Below, in pieces: positions 17,980 to 27,320 of a stretch of 64,000 bases of DNA; positions within the stretch are counted from its first letter, which is position 1; each line of letters starts with the position of its first letter. The notes under the pieces are model-generated. The model did not search any database, was not told where the DNA came from, and worked only from the letters and a program-made list of their open reading frames with translations. The position numbers and the translations under genes are program-made. The DNA comes from Methanosarcina barkeri MS (GTDB lineage: Archaea; Halobacteriota; Methanosarcinia; Methanosarcinales; Methanosarcinaceae), in contig NZ_CP009528.1 in NCBI RefSeq assembly GCF_000970025.1, forward strand, positions 2,591,168 through 2,655,167, written 5' to 3'.

Positions 17980-20322
17980 ATGACCGAAAAAGATGAGAAG
18001 TCAATTAATTCTAATGAAAAAATATCATCTTCTGTTTTTAAAGTAGAAGATAAAATTCTTTGTTCATCAAAATTAGATGATGATATATATACAGCACTCA
18101 GCTCTCTTTCAAGTTTGCAAGCATCCTTAAATAATATGAGTAAAAACTTAAATTCTGAATTAGTCACTGGTTTCTTATCAGTGTCCACCAATCCACTTAA
18201 AGGTCTAAAAGCATCCCTAAATATTCCGAGTCAAATAGCCAAGCCTCAAAATTTAAGGTTATATTCTCCTCATCCAAATGTGAGTTCTTCGCAAAAAACT
18301 GACAAAAAGATTGATTTAGAAGATATTTTAAAAATCTCAAGAAAACATAAAAAAATATTCCTCTTCGATTTTTTCGATCTTAATCAACAGGAAGCAATAA
18401 ACGATTTTTCTAGATCTATTAGTGGAAAGGACTTAGTTCATATAAATGATAACAAATCTAAAGAAGTTATGCAGTTGTCTATAAATCATATTCTGCTGAA
18501 TACAGATTTGCCGAAGAACGTTTCTTCCATCTGTGTTCATTTTGGATATTTTTTCGGGTATCATTTTTCTTTGATATTCGAATGCGATTTGAATGTTGAA
18601 GATCTTTATGAGAAATTTTCGAAGAATGATACTGATAGTCTAATTGAATGCTTTCAACTATTTGAAGATCTGCAAGTTCAAATAGAAGAATCACTACCTG
18701 AACAGTTTCATGGTTTCTTTTATAAAAATGAGTTGAGATTTGAAAAACCTAATTTAAAATTACTTTCTATATATGTTTATGATATTCATGACTATAAATT
18801 CATTTTTGATATTGAATATAATGAAAAATCGATGGCACCTATAGATCGTCCCACATTGAAACAAAAAGTCGAATTTTTTGTAAACTTCTCTTTAAATCAG
18901 GAAGATAAATATAGCGAAAAAGTAGAGTTTAATGCATTGTCTTTACTTAGAATTGAGCCTAAAAAATTATTTACTTTGATAGGTGATAAATTAATATGTT
19001 CCAAATCGAATAATTATTTTGAAGACTTCTTAGGACAACTTCCATCAAATTTTGTTATTTTAGAGTTTAAAGACGATGAACTTTTAAATTTTATTTTCCA
19101 ATTAGTTCCTTTATATTATTTACTTACTATATTTGAAAAAGTACTAATCGATTTATCAAAAGTTAAAATTCCAGAGATTAAAATATCTGAGCTTCCTCAT
19201 TTAGATGAAGAAATATTAAAAGTAAAAAAGGCGGAAGTATTAAAAACAAAAATAATATTGGACGAAATTGTCAGAGACTTATTTCTATATTTACGCGCAT
19301 TTGACTATTTCAGTTCTAATGATTTTAGATTTTCTAATGAAGTAAGTCGAGATCGTATTTCGTTTAAAGGTCAAAAGTGGGATAATGATTCAATTTCAAA
19401 ATTTCTTAGTGATCTCATTATTTATAAAAAGAAAGAAATAGTTAATAAACAGACTCACTTAGAAAAACGAATTTCTGAGATCGATGAATTAATTCAAAAT
19501 GAGTTAAGTATAATAAAAAATAAACCTAAAGTCAACAGTCTTCTAAATGAAATTGAAACCGAATTAATTCTACGAATAAAAAGATGGGAAGGATTGATTC
19601 CACAGGATAAAATTGAAAATTGGTTATTAAATTTCGATACTAAAGAAGAAAGATTAATTGCTTTAAAATTATTGGATAAGTTGACATATGTTTCTAACAA
19701 AAACCTTAAACAACTTATAGATTCTTCCAATAATTTATTACATTCTAAAATCAATTTGGATACGTCTCAAAATTGCTTTTTCTCATGTGTTGGAGATATA
19801 ACAAGCGGATCCACTCATTTAGCTAAACATTTTCAGGAAGAAAGTAGAATTAAAGAAAAATTGTTCAAAAAAACAGAAGAAATTGAATTATTAATAGAAA
19901 AAAATGGTAAAATAGATAAATTGATTTTGATAGATGATTTTATAGGTTCAGGTAATACTTATATAAAATGGTATAAAAAAAATATTCAATTAATAAAAAA
20001 TTGTTCGGAAGTAATCTTAATCGTTTTAATAGCACTAAAAAAAGGGATCAACAAGATCGAACAAAAAACCAATACAAAAGTACTATGCAAATATATTCTT
20101 GATGAAAGTAATCAAGTAATTGATGGAACCTTATTTGATTGTGAAGAAAGGCAAGAAATTAATAGACTAGTAAATAAATATTCATACTTAATTAACTCAG
20201 ATTTTGTTTATGGCTATGATAATTGTCAGCTTCTTTTAGCGTTTGAAGATAATATTCCAAACAACAGTATTGGGATCTTGTGGTGGTCTACAAACTGGAC
20301 ACCTCTTTTTGAAAGAAAATAA
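17980..20322 (+). CDS. large protein with C-terminal PRTase-CE-like (phosphoribosyltransferase-fold) conflict domain
   Basis: A 780-residue soluble protein in strongly AT-rich DNA. The C-terminal third looks like the phosphoribosyltransferase-like domain of prokaryotic conflict systems. A wHTH-like stretch at about 556-620 (ERLIALKLLDKLTYVSNKNLKQL) is followed by a PRPP-loop-type motif LIDDFIGSGNT (D652, D653 to T660), and the protein ends NNSIGILWWSTNWTPLFERK, a tail I associate with that group. Residues 1-550 are not recognised; around 350-500 they become Lys/Glu-rich and helical. There is no obvious partner: the upstream gene is divergent and the next gene 380 bp away. Codon use is more A/T-rich than in the metabolic genes, which suggests horizontal transfer. 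A defence role is inferred from domain type only. Confidence 0.7.
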   Translation: MTEKDEKSINSNEKISSSVFKVEDKILCSSKLDDDIYTALSSLSSLQASLNNMSKNLNSELVTGFLSVSTNPLKGLKASLNIPSQIAKPQNLRLYSPHPNVSSSQKTDKKIDLEDILKISRKHKKIFLFDFFDLNQQEAINDFSRSISGKDLVHINDNKSKEVMQLSINHILLNTDLPKNVSSICVHFGYFFGYHFSLIFECDLNVEDLYEKFSKNDTDSLIECFQLFEDLQVQIEESLPEQFHGFFYKNELRFEKPNLKLLSIYVYDIHDYKFIFDIEYNEKSMAPIDRPTLKQKVEFFVNFSLNQEDKYSEKVEFNALSLLRIEPKKLFTLIGDKLICSKSNNYFEDFLGQLPSNFVILEFKDDELLNFIFQLVPLYYLLTIFEKVLIDLSKVKIPEIKISELPHLDEEILKVKKAEVLKTKIILDEIVRDLFLYLRAFDYFSSNDFRFSNEVSRDRISFKGQKWDNDSISKFLSDLIIYKKKEIVNKQTHLEKRISEIDELIQNELSIIKNKPKVNSLLNEIETELILRIKRWEGLIPQDKIENWLLNFDTKEERLIALKLLDKLTYVSNKNLKQLIDSSNNLLHSKINLDTSQNCFFSCVGDITSGSTHLAKHFQEESRIKEKLFKKTEEIELLIEKNGKIDKLILIDDFIGSGNTYIKWYKKNIQLIKNCSEVILIVLIALKKGINKIEQKTNTKVLCKYILDESNQVIDGTLFDCEERQEINRLVNKYSYLINSDFVYGYDNCQLLLAFEDNIPNNSIGILWWSTNWTPLFERK

Positions 20323-20700
20323 TTGTCTCACTGATATATGTAATGTGAAAAGAACAGATATAATATAACGGAAATAAGTATTAATTATTCAACATCAGTA
20401 AACATTATTAAAAACGACAAATAGATCTCTTAGTATTTTATTACATTTACCCTATATCAAGCGAAGCAATAAGCTTATTCATATATATTTTGGACTAATC
20501 ATGTTTTCAGACGTTTAGAGTAAAAAGTGCGATTTTAGCTTTTGGTAGTCAAATTAATTATAAAAATGAATTTCCATTTTTAGGATTTCATAATTAGTGT
20601 TGCAGTTTAGCTTTTCCGAAAGATTTCTAGTCTGCCTGGGTCGTGAAACTAAAAAAGAAATATATCGTAATGTAGATTGTATTAGGACGAAGGCGTAAAT
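20323..20700. other. intergenic region upstream of the CAT-like gene
   Basis: AT-rich spacer. I see no gene, tRNA or strong inverted repeat. An aggacgaagg sequence just before 20701 may contain the ribosome site of the acetyltransferase gene. Confidence 0.4.
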
Positions 20701-21330
20701 ATGGGAAACAGATACCAAAAAATAGACCTTGAAACATGGAAAAGAAAAGATTATTGCCAAATATACAGGAATGCAGTCCAGCCTCAATATTGTGTGAGTT
20801 TTGAACTTGATGTGACGAATTTTAAAAAGCGCGTTAAAGAAAATAACTTGTCATTTACGCTGGCATTTATATTTGCTGTTACGAAATGCGCAAATGAAAC
20901 AGAGGAATTTCGGTATCGTTTTCTTGATGGCGAAGTTGTGTTATATGAGTCCATTGATACTTCATTTACATATCTGGATAAAGAAACAGAGTTATTTAAG
21001 GTAGTATATGTTCCCATGCAGGACACGATTGAGAAGTTTGTACAATTGGCAACCGTAACGGCAGAAAATCAAAAAGAACATTTTACAGGACCTGTGGAAG
21101 ACGATGTATATCAATTCTCTGCCCTGCCGTGGATAACGTTTACGCATATTTCGCACACGGATTTCGGAAACAGGGAAAAAGCGCAGCCCATATTTGATTG
21201 GGGAAAATATCAGGAAAAAGAAGGCAAACTTATGATGCCGTTTGCAGTTCAGGTTCATCACGCATTTGTTGATGGTATTCATATCGGCAAACTTGCGGAT
21301 AAGCTGCAGAGATACCTGAATGAAGTGTAG
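20701..21330 (+). CDS. chloramphenicol acetyltransferase-like protein (CAT family)
   Basis: A 209-residue protein of the trimeric CAT fold, which moves an acetyl group from acetyl-CoA to a hydroxyl. The catalytic motif HHAFVDG is at residues 186-192 and length is close to the 210-220 of classical CAT. The N-terminus (YQKIDLETWKRKDYCQIY) and PWITFTHI fit the xenobiotic acetyltransferase (CatA) group. Most archaeal members have not been tested and may act on other substrates; resistance should not be assumed. It lies next to the conflict-type gene in an apparently acquired stretch. Start ATG 20701. Confidence 0.87.
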   Translation: MGNRYQKIDLETWKRKDYCQIYRNAVQPQYCVSFELDVTNFKKRVKENNLSFTLAFIFAVTKCANETEEFRYRFLDGEVVLYESIDTSFTYLDKETELFKVVYVPMQDTIEKFVQLATVTAENQKEHFTGPVEDDVYQFSALPWITFTHISHTDFGNREKAQPIFDWGKYQEKEGKLMMPFAVQVHHAFVDGIHIGKLADKLQRYLNEV

Positions 21331-21394
21331 ATTAATCAGTAGCTCAGTGGATTAATAAGTAGTTTAGTAGATTGATAAGTAGTTCACTAATTTT
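21331..21394. repeat. three 20-bp tandem repeats after the CAT-like gene
   Basis: Degenerate units read aatcagtagctcagtggatt, aataagtagtttagtagatt and gataagtagttcactaattt. They begin at the stop codon and end at the MITE at 21395. No function is evident. Confidence 0.5.
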
Positions 21395-21492
21395 GGCTCT
21401 TCGCCGTTCCCTATGGATAAGATGATTTTCAATTCAAGACCGCGGTTTTTATGAGGATATTATGAGGATATCCACACAAAACAACGAAGAGC
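21395..21492. repeat. 98-bp MITE-like inverted repeat (ggctcttcg family), copy 1
   Basis: ggctcttcgccgttccctat (21395 on) is matched in inverted orientation by the end caacgaagagcc (21481-21492) and the bases before it, with scattered mismatches over about 25 bp. It is followed by ctaattttttag, so on the plus strand it could also end transcription after the CAT-like gene. A longer relative is at 35754-35971. Confidence 0.6.
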
Positions 21493-21672
21493 CCTAATTT
21501 TTTAGCCCTTTCTTAACTTCTTCATTAAGAGAAGGTTTGCAATTTTTTCCTTTCGCTAATACCGTAATATAAAGAGGACACCTAAACTTTCCAAATAGCA
21601 TATTATGCACATGAATAAAATACTTTTAAATATAATATATACTTGGCAATTTTAACTATATAAACTATCTCA

Positions 21673-21714
21673 TGAACCCCAATTCATGAACCCCAATTCA
21701 TGAACCCCAATTCT
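21673..21714. repeat. three tandem 14-bp repeats upstream of the first HyuA-like gene
   Basis: The unit catgaaccccaatt is repeated three times without spacers, ending just before tctaaaaaatgaacaggagg and the ribosome site of the next gene. It lies in the expected leader, so copy-number change could affect expression. Confidence 0.7.
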
Positions 21715-21738
21715 AAAAAATGAACAGGAGGCATTTAG

Positions 21739-23661
21739 ATACAATACAGCATGGGTATTGACGCAGGAGGCACCTACACTGATTCGATCATCATTCGGGA
21801 CTCAGATAGCAAAGTGATGGATTCGAACAAGGCGCTTACCACCTATCCTGATCTGCTCACAGGAATTAAAAATTCCATCGACGGGCTGGATGAGAAATAT
21901 TTAAAAGACGTAAAAATGGTTTCGGTCTCAACAACGCTTGCCACAAACACAATCCTTGAAAAAAATGGCTATCCTGTAGGTTTGATCCTTGTAGGAGATT
22001 ATGAAATCCCGGAAAGAAAGGATATTGAATTTTATACTATCGTAAAAGGAGGGCACGACCATCACGGAGCCGAACTGATTTCCCTTGATATGGAAGCTGT
22101 AGAAGCTTTTGTCAGTAAGGTTAAAGATAAAGTTTCAGCCTTTGCAGTCTCTTCCTACTTCAGTATCCGAAACCCTGCTCATGAGCTGGCAGTCAAAGCC
22201 CGCATCCAGGAGCTTACTGGGATGCCTGTGGTCTGTGGGCACGAACTTTCACTTGACCTTGGAGCCTACGAGAGAGGGATTACAGCCTACCTGAATGCTC
22301 AGTTGATTCCTATTGCAAACCAGTTTATTCACTCAATCAGGGAAGAAATCTCCAGGCGAGGAATGGATTCGAGGCTGCTGATGCTCAAATGCGACGGTTC
22401 GGTTGTAGGCATTAACGAAGCCCTGGAAAAACCAATCGAGTCTATCTTTTCGGGACCTGCAGCAAGCCTTGTAGGAGCATCCCATCTTTCAGGGCTTGAG
22501 ACATGTGCAGTTATTGATGTAGGCGGGACAAGTACGGATGTTTCCATACTCGAAAACGGTCTTCCTGAACTCTGTGAGGAAGGCGCTGTAGTCGGAGGCT
22601 GGCAGACAAAGGTAAAAGCTATCCGGATGGAAACCTCAGCAATGGGAGGGGACAGCCATGTCTGGATCAAGAACATGAAAATAAATATCGGTCCAAGGCG
22701 AGTTATCCCACTTTGCGTTGCAGCGGTTAAATACCCTGGTTTTCTTGAAGTCCTGAAAAAAGGAAGAATTCCTGGAGCTATGCACCTTGATGAAAATGTG
22801 CAACCTACCAGGTTTTTTGTAAGGACTGGTATTGAACCCTCAGACCTCGGAAAATTTGAAACAGAACTCTTCGACAGGATAGGAGATTTTCCTGTATCGC
22901 TTAACGATATTTTCTGGGAGACCCAGAAAACGCTTTCTCCGGGTTTACTTGATTCGCTCATAAGAAAACGCCTGATCCAGGCAATAGGTTTTACCCCAAC
23001 CGATGCGCTTCATGTGCTCGGGGAATATACAGCCTGGGATCAAGAAGCCTCAAGGGTAGGAGCAAAACTTCTGGAACGATATACCGAAACCGACCATATC
23101 GAGATCTGCAAACAGATAAAACAGGACGTTGCAAGGAATATGGCCTTAAATCTAATATCTTTTATCCAGAAGGATGTGCCGTCTTCCGAAATCGAGAAAA
23201 TCCTGCTTTCCGACAGGTTTACACAGTTCAGGATGAAAATCCCTGTGGTGCTGATAGGAGGCCCTGTAGTCGCATACACCAGAGAGTTGAAACAAATTCT
23301 CAATGCCGACATCATAATCCCGGAGCATGCTGAAGTAGGAAATGCGGTCGGAGCCGTCGTAGGCAAGGGCATAAAAAGAATTGAAATCCTGATCAAAAGC
23401 GCCTACTCAAAAGATAAGAAAAGGCTTGTTCTTCTATTTTCACCTCAGGGCAGGGAAACCTTTGGAAGCTACCCAGCCGCTCTGGAATACGCCGATGCTC
23501 TGGGAAGAAAACTCATCATGGAATACATGACCGAAGCCGGGCTCGACAAAGGGCAGATCCAGATCGAGGTCAGTAGAAAAGATATCTCTCTTAGTGAAGC
23601 AGGGGCAGTACCCCTAGAGACAAAGCTTGTTTTTGTTGGAGTTGGAATGCCAAAAGTTTGA
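21739..23661 (+). CDS. HyuA-type hydantoinase/oxoprolinase-family protein, paralogue 1
   Basis: A protein of about 640 residues with the ASKHA ATPase fold of N-methylhydantoinase A/5-oxoprolinase: phosphate-1 motif GIDAGGTYTD at the N-terminus and phosphate-2 motif DVGGTSTDVS near residue 250, with GGDSHVW between core motifs. The family uses ATP to open cyclic amides or to activate carboxylation substrates; its substrate here is unknown and no HyuB partner is in the window. The start is unusual. GGAGG (21727-21731) sits 7 bases before an in-frame ATA (21739) but 19 bases before the first ATG (21751), and the paralogue at 23906 has residues upstream of that Met. I therefore extend to ATA; ATG 21751 is the conservative start. 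Confidence 0.85.
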   Translation: MQYSMGIDAGGTYTDSIIIRDSDSKVMDSNKALTTYPDLLTGIKNSIDGLDEKYLKDVKMVSVSTTLATNTILEKNGYPVGLILVGDYEIPERKDIEFYTIVKGGHDHHGAELISLDMEAVEAFVSKVKDKVSAFAVSSYFSIRNPAHELAVKARIQELTGMPVVCGHELSLDLGAYERGITAYLNAQLIPIANQFIHSIREEISRRGMDSRLLMLKCDGSVVGINEALEKPIESIFSGPAASLVGASHLSGLETCAVIDVGGTSTDVSILENGLPELCEEGAVVGGWQTKVKAIRMETSAMGGDSHVWIKNMKINIGPRRVIPLCVAAVKYPGFLEVLKKGRIPGAMHLDENVQPTRFFVRTGIEPSDLGKFETELFDRIGDFPVSLNDIFWETQKTLSPGLLDSLIRKRLIQAIGFTPTDALHVLGEYTAWDQEASRVGAKLLERYTETDHIEICKQIKQDVARNMALNLISFIQKDVPSSEIEKILLSDRFTQFRMKIPVVLIGGPVVAYTRELKQILNADIIIPEHAEVGNAVGAVVGKGIKRIEILIKSAYSKDKKRLVLLFSPQGRETFGSYPAALEYADALGRKLIMEYMTEAGLDKGQIQIEVSRKDISLSEAGAVPLETKLVFVGVGMPKV

Positions 23662-23905
23662 GTTTCGAAAATCTCCCGGAATATTTATATTTACCCTCAA
23701 TAGTGCAATAATGCAATAATTAATTCAGTGTTTGGTCTTGAGTCTCTCACCAGCTCCTGATGACCAAACAGAATTGGACGTAATGTCCTGATTTTGCTGT
23801 CAGAACATCAGCAAGTAATTAAAAATGGCATAAAAGGAACAGCATTACAAATGGCAAGGAAAGAGTAACGCAAAAACGTTTGAAAATAAAAGTGGAGATA
23901 TAAAA
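23662..23905. other. spacer between the two HyuA-like genes
   Basis: It contains an 8-bp inverted repeat (gtttggtc 23730-23737, gaccaaac 23762-23769) that would fold in the leader of the second gene. The spacing of 244 bp and this structure suggest the paralogues have separate control. No gene is seen. Confidence 0.4.
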
Positions 23906-25975
23906 ATGGAATGTAGTTCAAAAATGGCATATGATCTGGGCATTGATGCAGGTGGAACTTATACTGACTCGGTTTTAATTAGAAAATCGGATGGAAAAGT
24001 TGTATGCTCAAACAAGGCCCTCACAACCTATCCTGACCCTATCAAAGGAATAGAAAAGTCAATTGACGGACTTGACACTGAAAAGCTAAAGCTCGTGACT
24101 GTAGTTTCGGTTTCAACTACTCTTGCCACCAACACTATCCTTGAAGGAACAGGATATCCTGTTGGGCTCATCCTTATCGGAAATTATGATGTTCCTGAAG
24201 ATTCGGGAATTGAGAACTGGATTATGGTAAAGGGAGGACATGACAGTAATGGCGAGGAAGTCGCAGCCCTTGACCTGCCGGCAGTAGAAAAATTCGTACT
24301 TGAAATAAAAGACAGGGTCTCGGCTTTTGCAGTTTCTTCTTACTTCAGCGTGCGAAATCCGGAGCATGAGCTGCGTGTAAAAACCCTGATCCAGGAATTG
24401 ACAGGGCTGCCTGTTGTATGCGGGCATGAACTGGCACAGTCGCTCGGGGCTTACGAAAGGGGAGTTACTGCCTACCTCAATGCCCAACTCCTGCCTGTGG
24501 CAGAGGGCTTCTTAAAAACGATAGTAACTGAGATCGAAAGAAGAGGCCTCAACCCGAGAATTGCCATGCTCCGCTGCGACGGCTCTGTAGTGAGCATGCA
24601 GGAGGCTATGAAAAAACCCATAGAATCGGTCTTTTCAGGTCCCGCAGCAAGTCTCCTTGGGGCTTCCTATCTGTCCGGGCAAGAGACCTGCGCTGTAATT
24701 GACGTTGGAGGAACAAGCACGGACGTCTCCCTGGTCCATAAAGGACTGCCAGACCTCAGTGAGGCAGGAGCAGTTGTGGGTGGCTGGCAAACAAAAGTAA
24801 GGGCGCTGCGTATGGAAACTTCGGCTATGGGCGGAGACAGTCATATCTGGGTTCAGAGCGGCAATATACACATAGGTCCCAGGCGGGTTATTCCTCTCTG
24901 CAGGGCAGCAGTCCTGTACCCCGATTTTATGAACACTCTGAAAAAGCGCTGGATTCCGGACCGGCTCAAGCTGAACGAACATATTCAGGCAACAAAGTTC
25001 TTTATCCGGACCGAGCAGAAACCTGTCAATTTGAACCGGGAGGAAAAAGAGCTCCTTGCCCTTATACGGGACGAGCCGCGTTCCCTCAAAGATATCTACT
25101 GGGACAGAAATATCCTTCCTCCAAAGAGAGTAATGGATTCTTTAATTCAGAAGCGGCTTGTTCAGGCAATAGGTTTTACCCCAACAGATGCCCTGCATGT
25201 GCTTGGTGAATATACTGAATGGAATGCTGAAGCTTCGGAAATTGGAGCTACTCTGCTTGCAAACTTCATAGGGATTGACAGGACTGAGTTCTGTCTAAAT
25301 GTGAAGCGGCTTTTTGCCAGAAACATGGCCCGAGACCTCATTGCTTTTCTAATGGAAGGAGTAGACAGGACCGAAATTGAAAAAATGCTTGATGGCAATT
25401 TCTTCGCTCGTTTTAAAGTAGATATCCCTGTTGTCCTGCTTGGAGGGCCGGTAAGGGCTTATGTGGATGAACTGAAGAAGCTTATAGATGCCGAAGTCTT
25501 TGCTCCTGAATACTCAGAGGTTGGAAATGCCGTCGGAGCTCTTGCAGGAAAAGGGACAAAACGCATTGAGATTACAGTGCGCACGCTTTACAGTGAGTCC
25601 AAGTATGACCTTAAAACAAAAGGGGTCTTTGTGTACACACCTGTAGGAAGGAGGCATTTCATAATACGGAGTGAAGCCCTGGAGTTTGCTGAGGCGTTTG
25701 GAAGAAAGCTGATTCTTGATTATATGGCCGAATCCGGACTTCTCCCTGACCAGGTTACAGTTAATGTACAAAAAAAGGATATAAAAGTCCATGCAGGTGA
25801 AATTCCGATAGAGACAAGATTTATCTTTGAAGGGATTGCAAATTCTAATGTCTATGAAAAAGCTCTTTCTGGACAGGAGAAAAAAGATGAGGACCTTACA
25901 GAACTAACCAGTCAGGTTCATTCGCTGGATTGTAATTCCTGTGGAGAACTCTCTATCTCTGAAAATAATAAGTGA
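23906..25975 (+). CDS. HyuA-type hydantoinase/oxoprolinase-family protein, paralogue 2
   Basis: A 689-residue paralogue of the preceding gene, alike over almost the whole length. It has the phosphate motifs GIDAGGTYTDS and DVGGTSTDVS, the shared METSAMGGDSH, and the shared QAIGFTPTDALHVLGEYT. It is longer at both ends: eight residues precede the homologous Met, and a C-terminal tail of about 45 residues holds CNSCGEL. ATP-dependent hydantoinase/oxoprolinase chemistry is the family expectation; the true substrate is unknown. The duplication in tandem with divergence suggests two related substrates or a hetero-oligomer. No HyuB gene is adjacent. Confidence 0.88.
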   Translation: MECSSKMAYDLGIDAGGTYTDSVLIRKSDGKVVCSNKALTTYPDPIKGIEKSIDGLDTEKLKLVTVVSVSTTLATNTILEGTGYPVGLILIGNYDVPEDSGIENWIMVKGGHDSNGEEVAALDLPAVEKFVLEIKDRVSAFAVSSYFSVRNPEHELRVKTLIQELTGLPVVCGHELAQSLGAYERGVTAYLNAQLLPVAEGFLKTIVTEIERRGLNPRIAMLRCDGSVVSMQEAMKKPIESVFSGPAASLLGASYLSGQETCAVIDVGGTSTDVSLVHKGLPDLSEAGAVVGGWQTKVRALRMETSAMGGDSHIWVQSGNIHIGPRRVIPLCRAAVLYPDFMNTLKKRWIPDRLKLNEHIQATKFFIRTEQKPVNLNREEKELLALIRDEPRSLKDIYWDRNILPPKRVMDSLIQKRLVQAIGFTPTDALHVLGEYTEWNAEASEIGATLLANFIGIDRTEFCLNVKRLFARNMARDLIAFLMEGVDRTEIEKMLDGNFFARFKVDIPVVLLGGPVRAYVDELKKLIDAEVFAPEYSEVGNAVGALAGKGTKRIEITVRTLYSESKYDLKTKGVFVYTPVGRRHFIIRSEALEFAEAFGRKLILDYMAESGLLPDQVTVNVQKKDIKVHAGEIPIETRFIFEGIANSNVYEKALSGQEKKDEDLTELTSQVHSLDCNSCGELSISENNK

Positions 25976-26284
25976 AAAGGATAAAGTTCATAACTCTGGT
26001 GTACGTTTCAGAAATGAAAGATAGGACTATCAGCCCAATAGTTCAGCTTTCAACAATTAAAAAATTTCCGAATAAATTTGGAAATTTTAGAATGCGTATC
26101 GGTTGCTCATACAATGGAAACCGCATAGCAAATGCATAAATCCCTTAAGGATAGGACTTACGCACTTGAGGAACAAAATCAATTATAGCAAAGACTGTGG
26201 ATTAAAGTCACATTTTAGACAGTTAACGGTCTGATGCTGTTTTGATTCTTCAGTTCAACTGCGTATAGTCCTAAAGGAGTTAAC
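25976..26284. other. intergenic region upstream of pdaD
   Basis: It contains ataggacttacgcacttgag (26153-26172), a word I associate with ends of mobile elements; a shorter version, ataggacttac, appears near 49783. Just before 26285 is aaaggagttaac, a clear ribosome site for pdaD. No gene is seen. Confidence 0.4.
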
Positions 26285-26830
26285 ATGATCCCAAGAAAAG
26301 CATTTTTGACAAAGGGTACCGGGGTACACAAAGACCGATTAGCATCCTTTGAACTTGCGCTAAGGGCTGCAAAAATTGAGAAATTCAATCTTGTAAGTGT
26401 TTCGAGTATTCTGCCCCCGAATTGCAAAGTCGTACCCAGAGAAGAAGGACTTTCAGAGTTAAAACCTGGTGCTATTGTCCATTGTGTACTTGCAAGAAAT
26501 GATACTAACGAGCCTCATCGTTTAATGGCTGCAGCTATAGGAACTGCGGTTCCTGTAAATGAGGACAACTACGGGTACATTTCCGAACATCATTCTTTTG
26601 GAGAAGAAGAAATTATTGCAGGAGAATATGCTGAAGACCTGGCGGCTACAATGCTTGCAACCACCCTTGGCATAGAATTTAACGCAGAAATGGCCTGGCA
26701 TGAGAGGGAGCAGGTCTACAAGGCAAGCGGGCATATCTTTGACACATTCCATATGTGTCAGACCGCAAACGGTGACAAGGATGGAAAATGGACCACAGTT
26801 GTAGCTGCAATGGTTTTCGTTACAACATAA
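26285..26830 (+). CDS. pdaD: pyruvoyl-dependent arginine decarboxylase
   Basis: A 181-residue proenzyme that cleaves itself to form a pyruvoyl cofactor and then converts arginine to agmatine, the first step of polyamine synthesis in methanogens. The cleavage site is VSS-ILPPN: by analogy with the Methanocaldococcus jannaschii enzyme the break falls between Ser40 and Ser41, Ser41 becoming the pyruvoyl group. The conserved LPPNC, GAIVHCVLA and EEEIIAGEYAEDLA follow. The length is typical (about 165-180). A strong AAAGGAG lies 5 bases before ATG 26285. It is a single gene, not in an evident operon. In this family arginine decarboxylase and the less common aspartate forms look alike, but the lineage supports arginine. 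Confidence 0.93.
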   Translation: MIPRKAFLTKGTGVHKDRLASFELALRAAKIEKFNLVSVSSILPPNCKVVPREEGLSELKPGAIVHCVLARNDTNEPHRLMAAAIGTAVPVNEDNYGYISEHHSFGEEEIIAGEYAEDLAATMLATTLGIEFNAEMAWHEREQVYKASGHIFDTFHMCQTANGDKDGKWTTVVAAMVFVTT

Positions 26831-27320
26831 GTCGCAAAATAAAATGAATCAAGGAAGATAAATTAAAAACTTTAAGAAATTAAATTTTTAGAAATTAGGT
26901 TTTAAAATACGATTTTTATTGAGTAAAGGGGAAGGAATTCTGGCTTCCCAAGTCTTATAAAAACGTAGGGTTGGAAAAGACTGCCACCGATCTCTCGAAT
27001 ATTTTTGAGTTTATCGACCACTTGTCTATATTATATTGCCGCTTGAATTATCTCCTTTTCTTAGAGCCTATAAGAAAAGTGGTTACCTACTGTAACTTTT
27101 GCAATATGCAAAACAGGAATGGATACTATGATATTATAGACCTATTGCGACTTTTCAACATGCATTACTGATTATTCAATAAGCTCTAAACTAAAAATGT
27201 TTGGAAAAATATTGTCTTCTTTAAAGGAATTTTGAGCGGTGGCGCGAACATACCCCGTTGCTTGCAGAGGGAGGCGCCAGCGCAACTTTGAGATGCTTAC
27301 TGAAGCCACAGGCTATTCTA
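26831..27320. other. intergenic region with a GC-rich foldable segment
   Basis: Mostly AT-rich with no credible gene. Between 27236 and 27290 the composition jumps to GC-rich, and tggcgc pairs with gcgcca around an internal ttgc/gcaa. It may be a small structured RNA or the footprint of foreign DNA; the minus-strand gene at 27321-27572 ends just beyond it. Confidence 0.35.

Noticed and set aside
26971-27171. 66-codon plus-strand frame
   Set aside because: No ribosome site and no protein-like pattern; left as intergenic.
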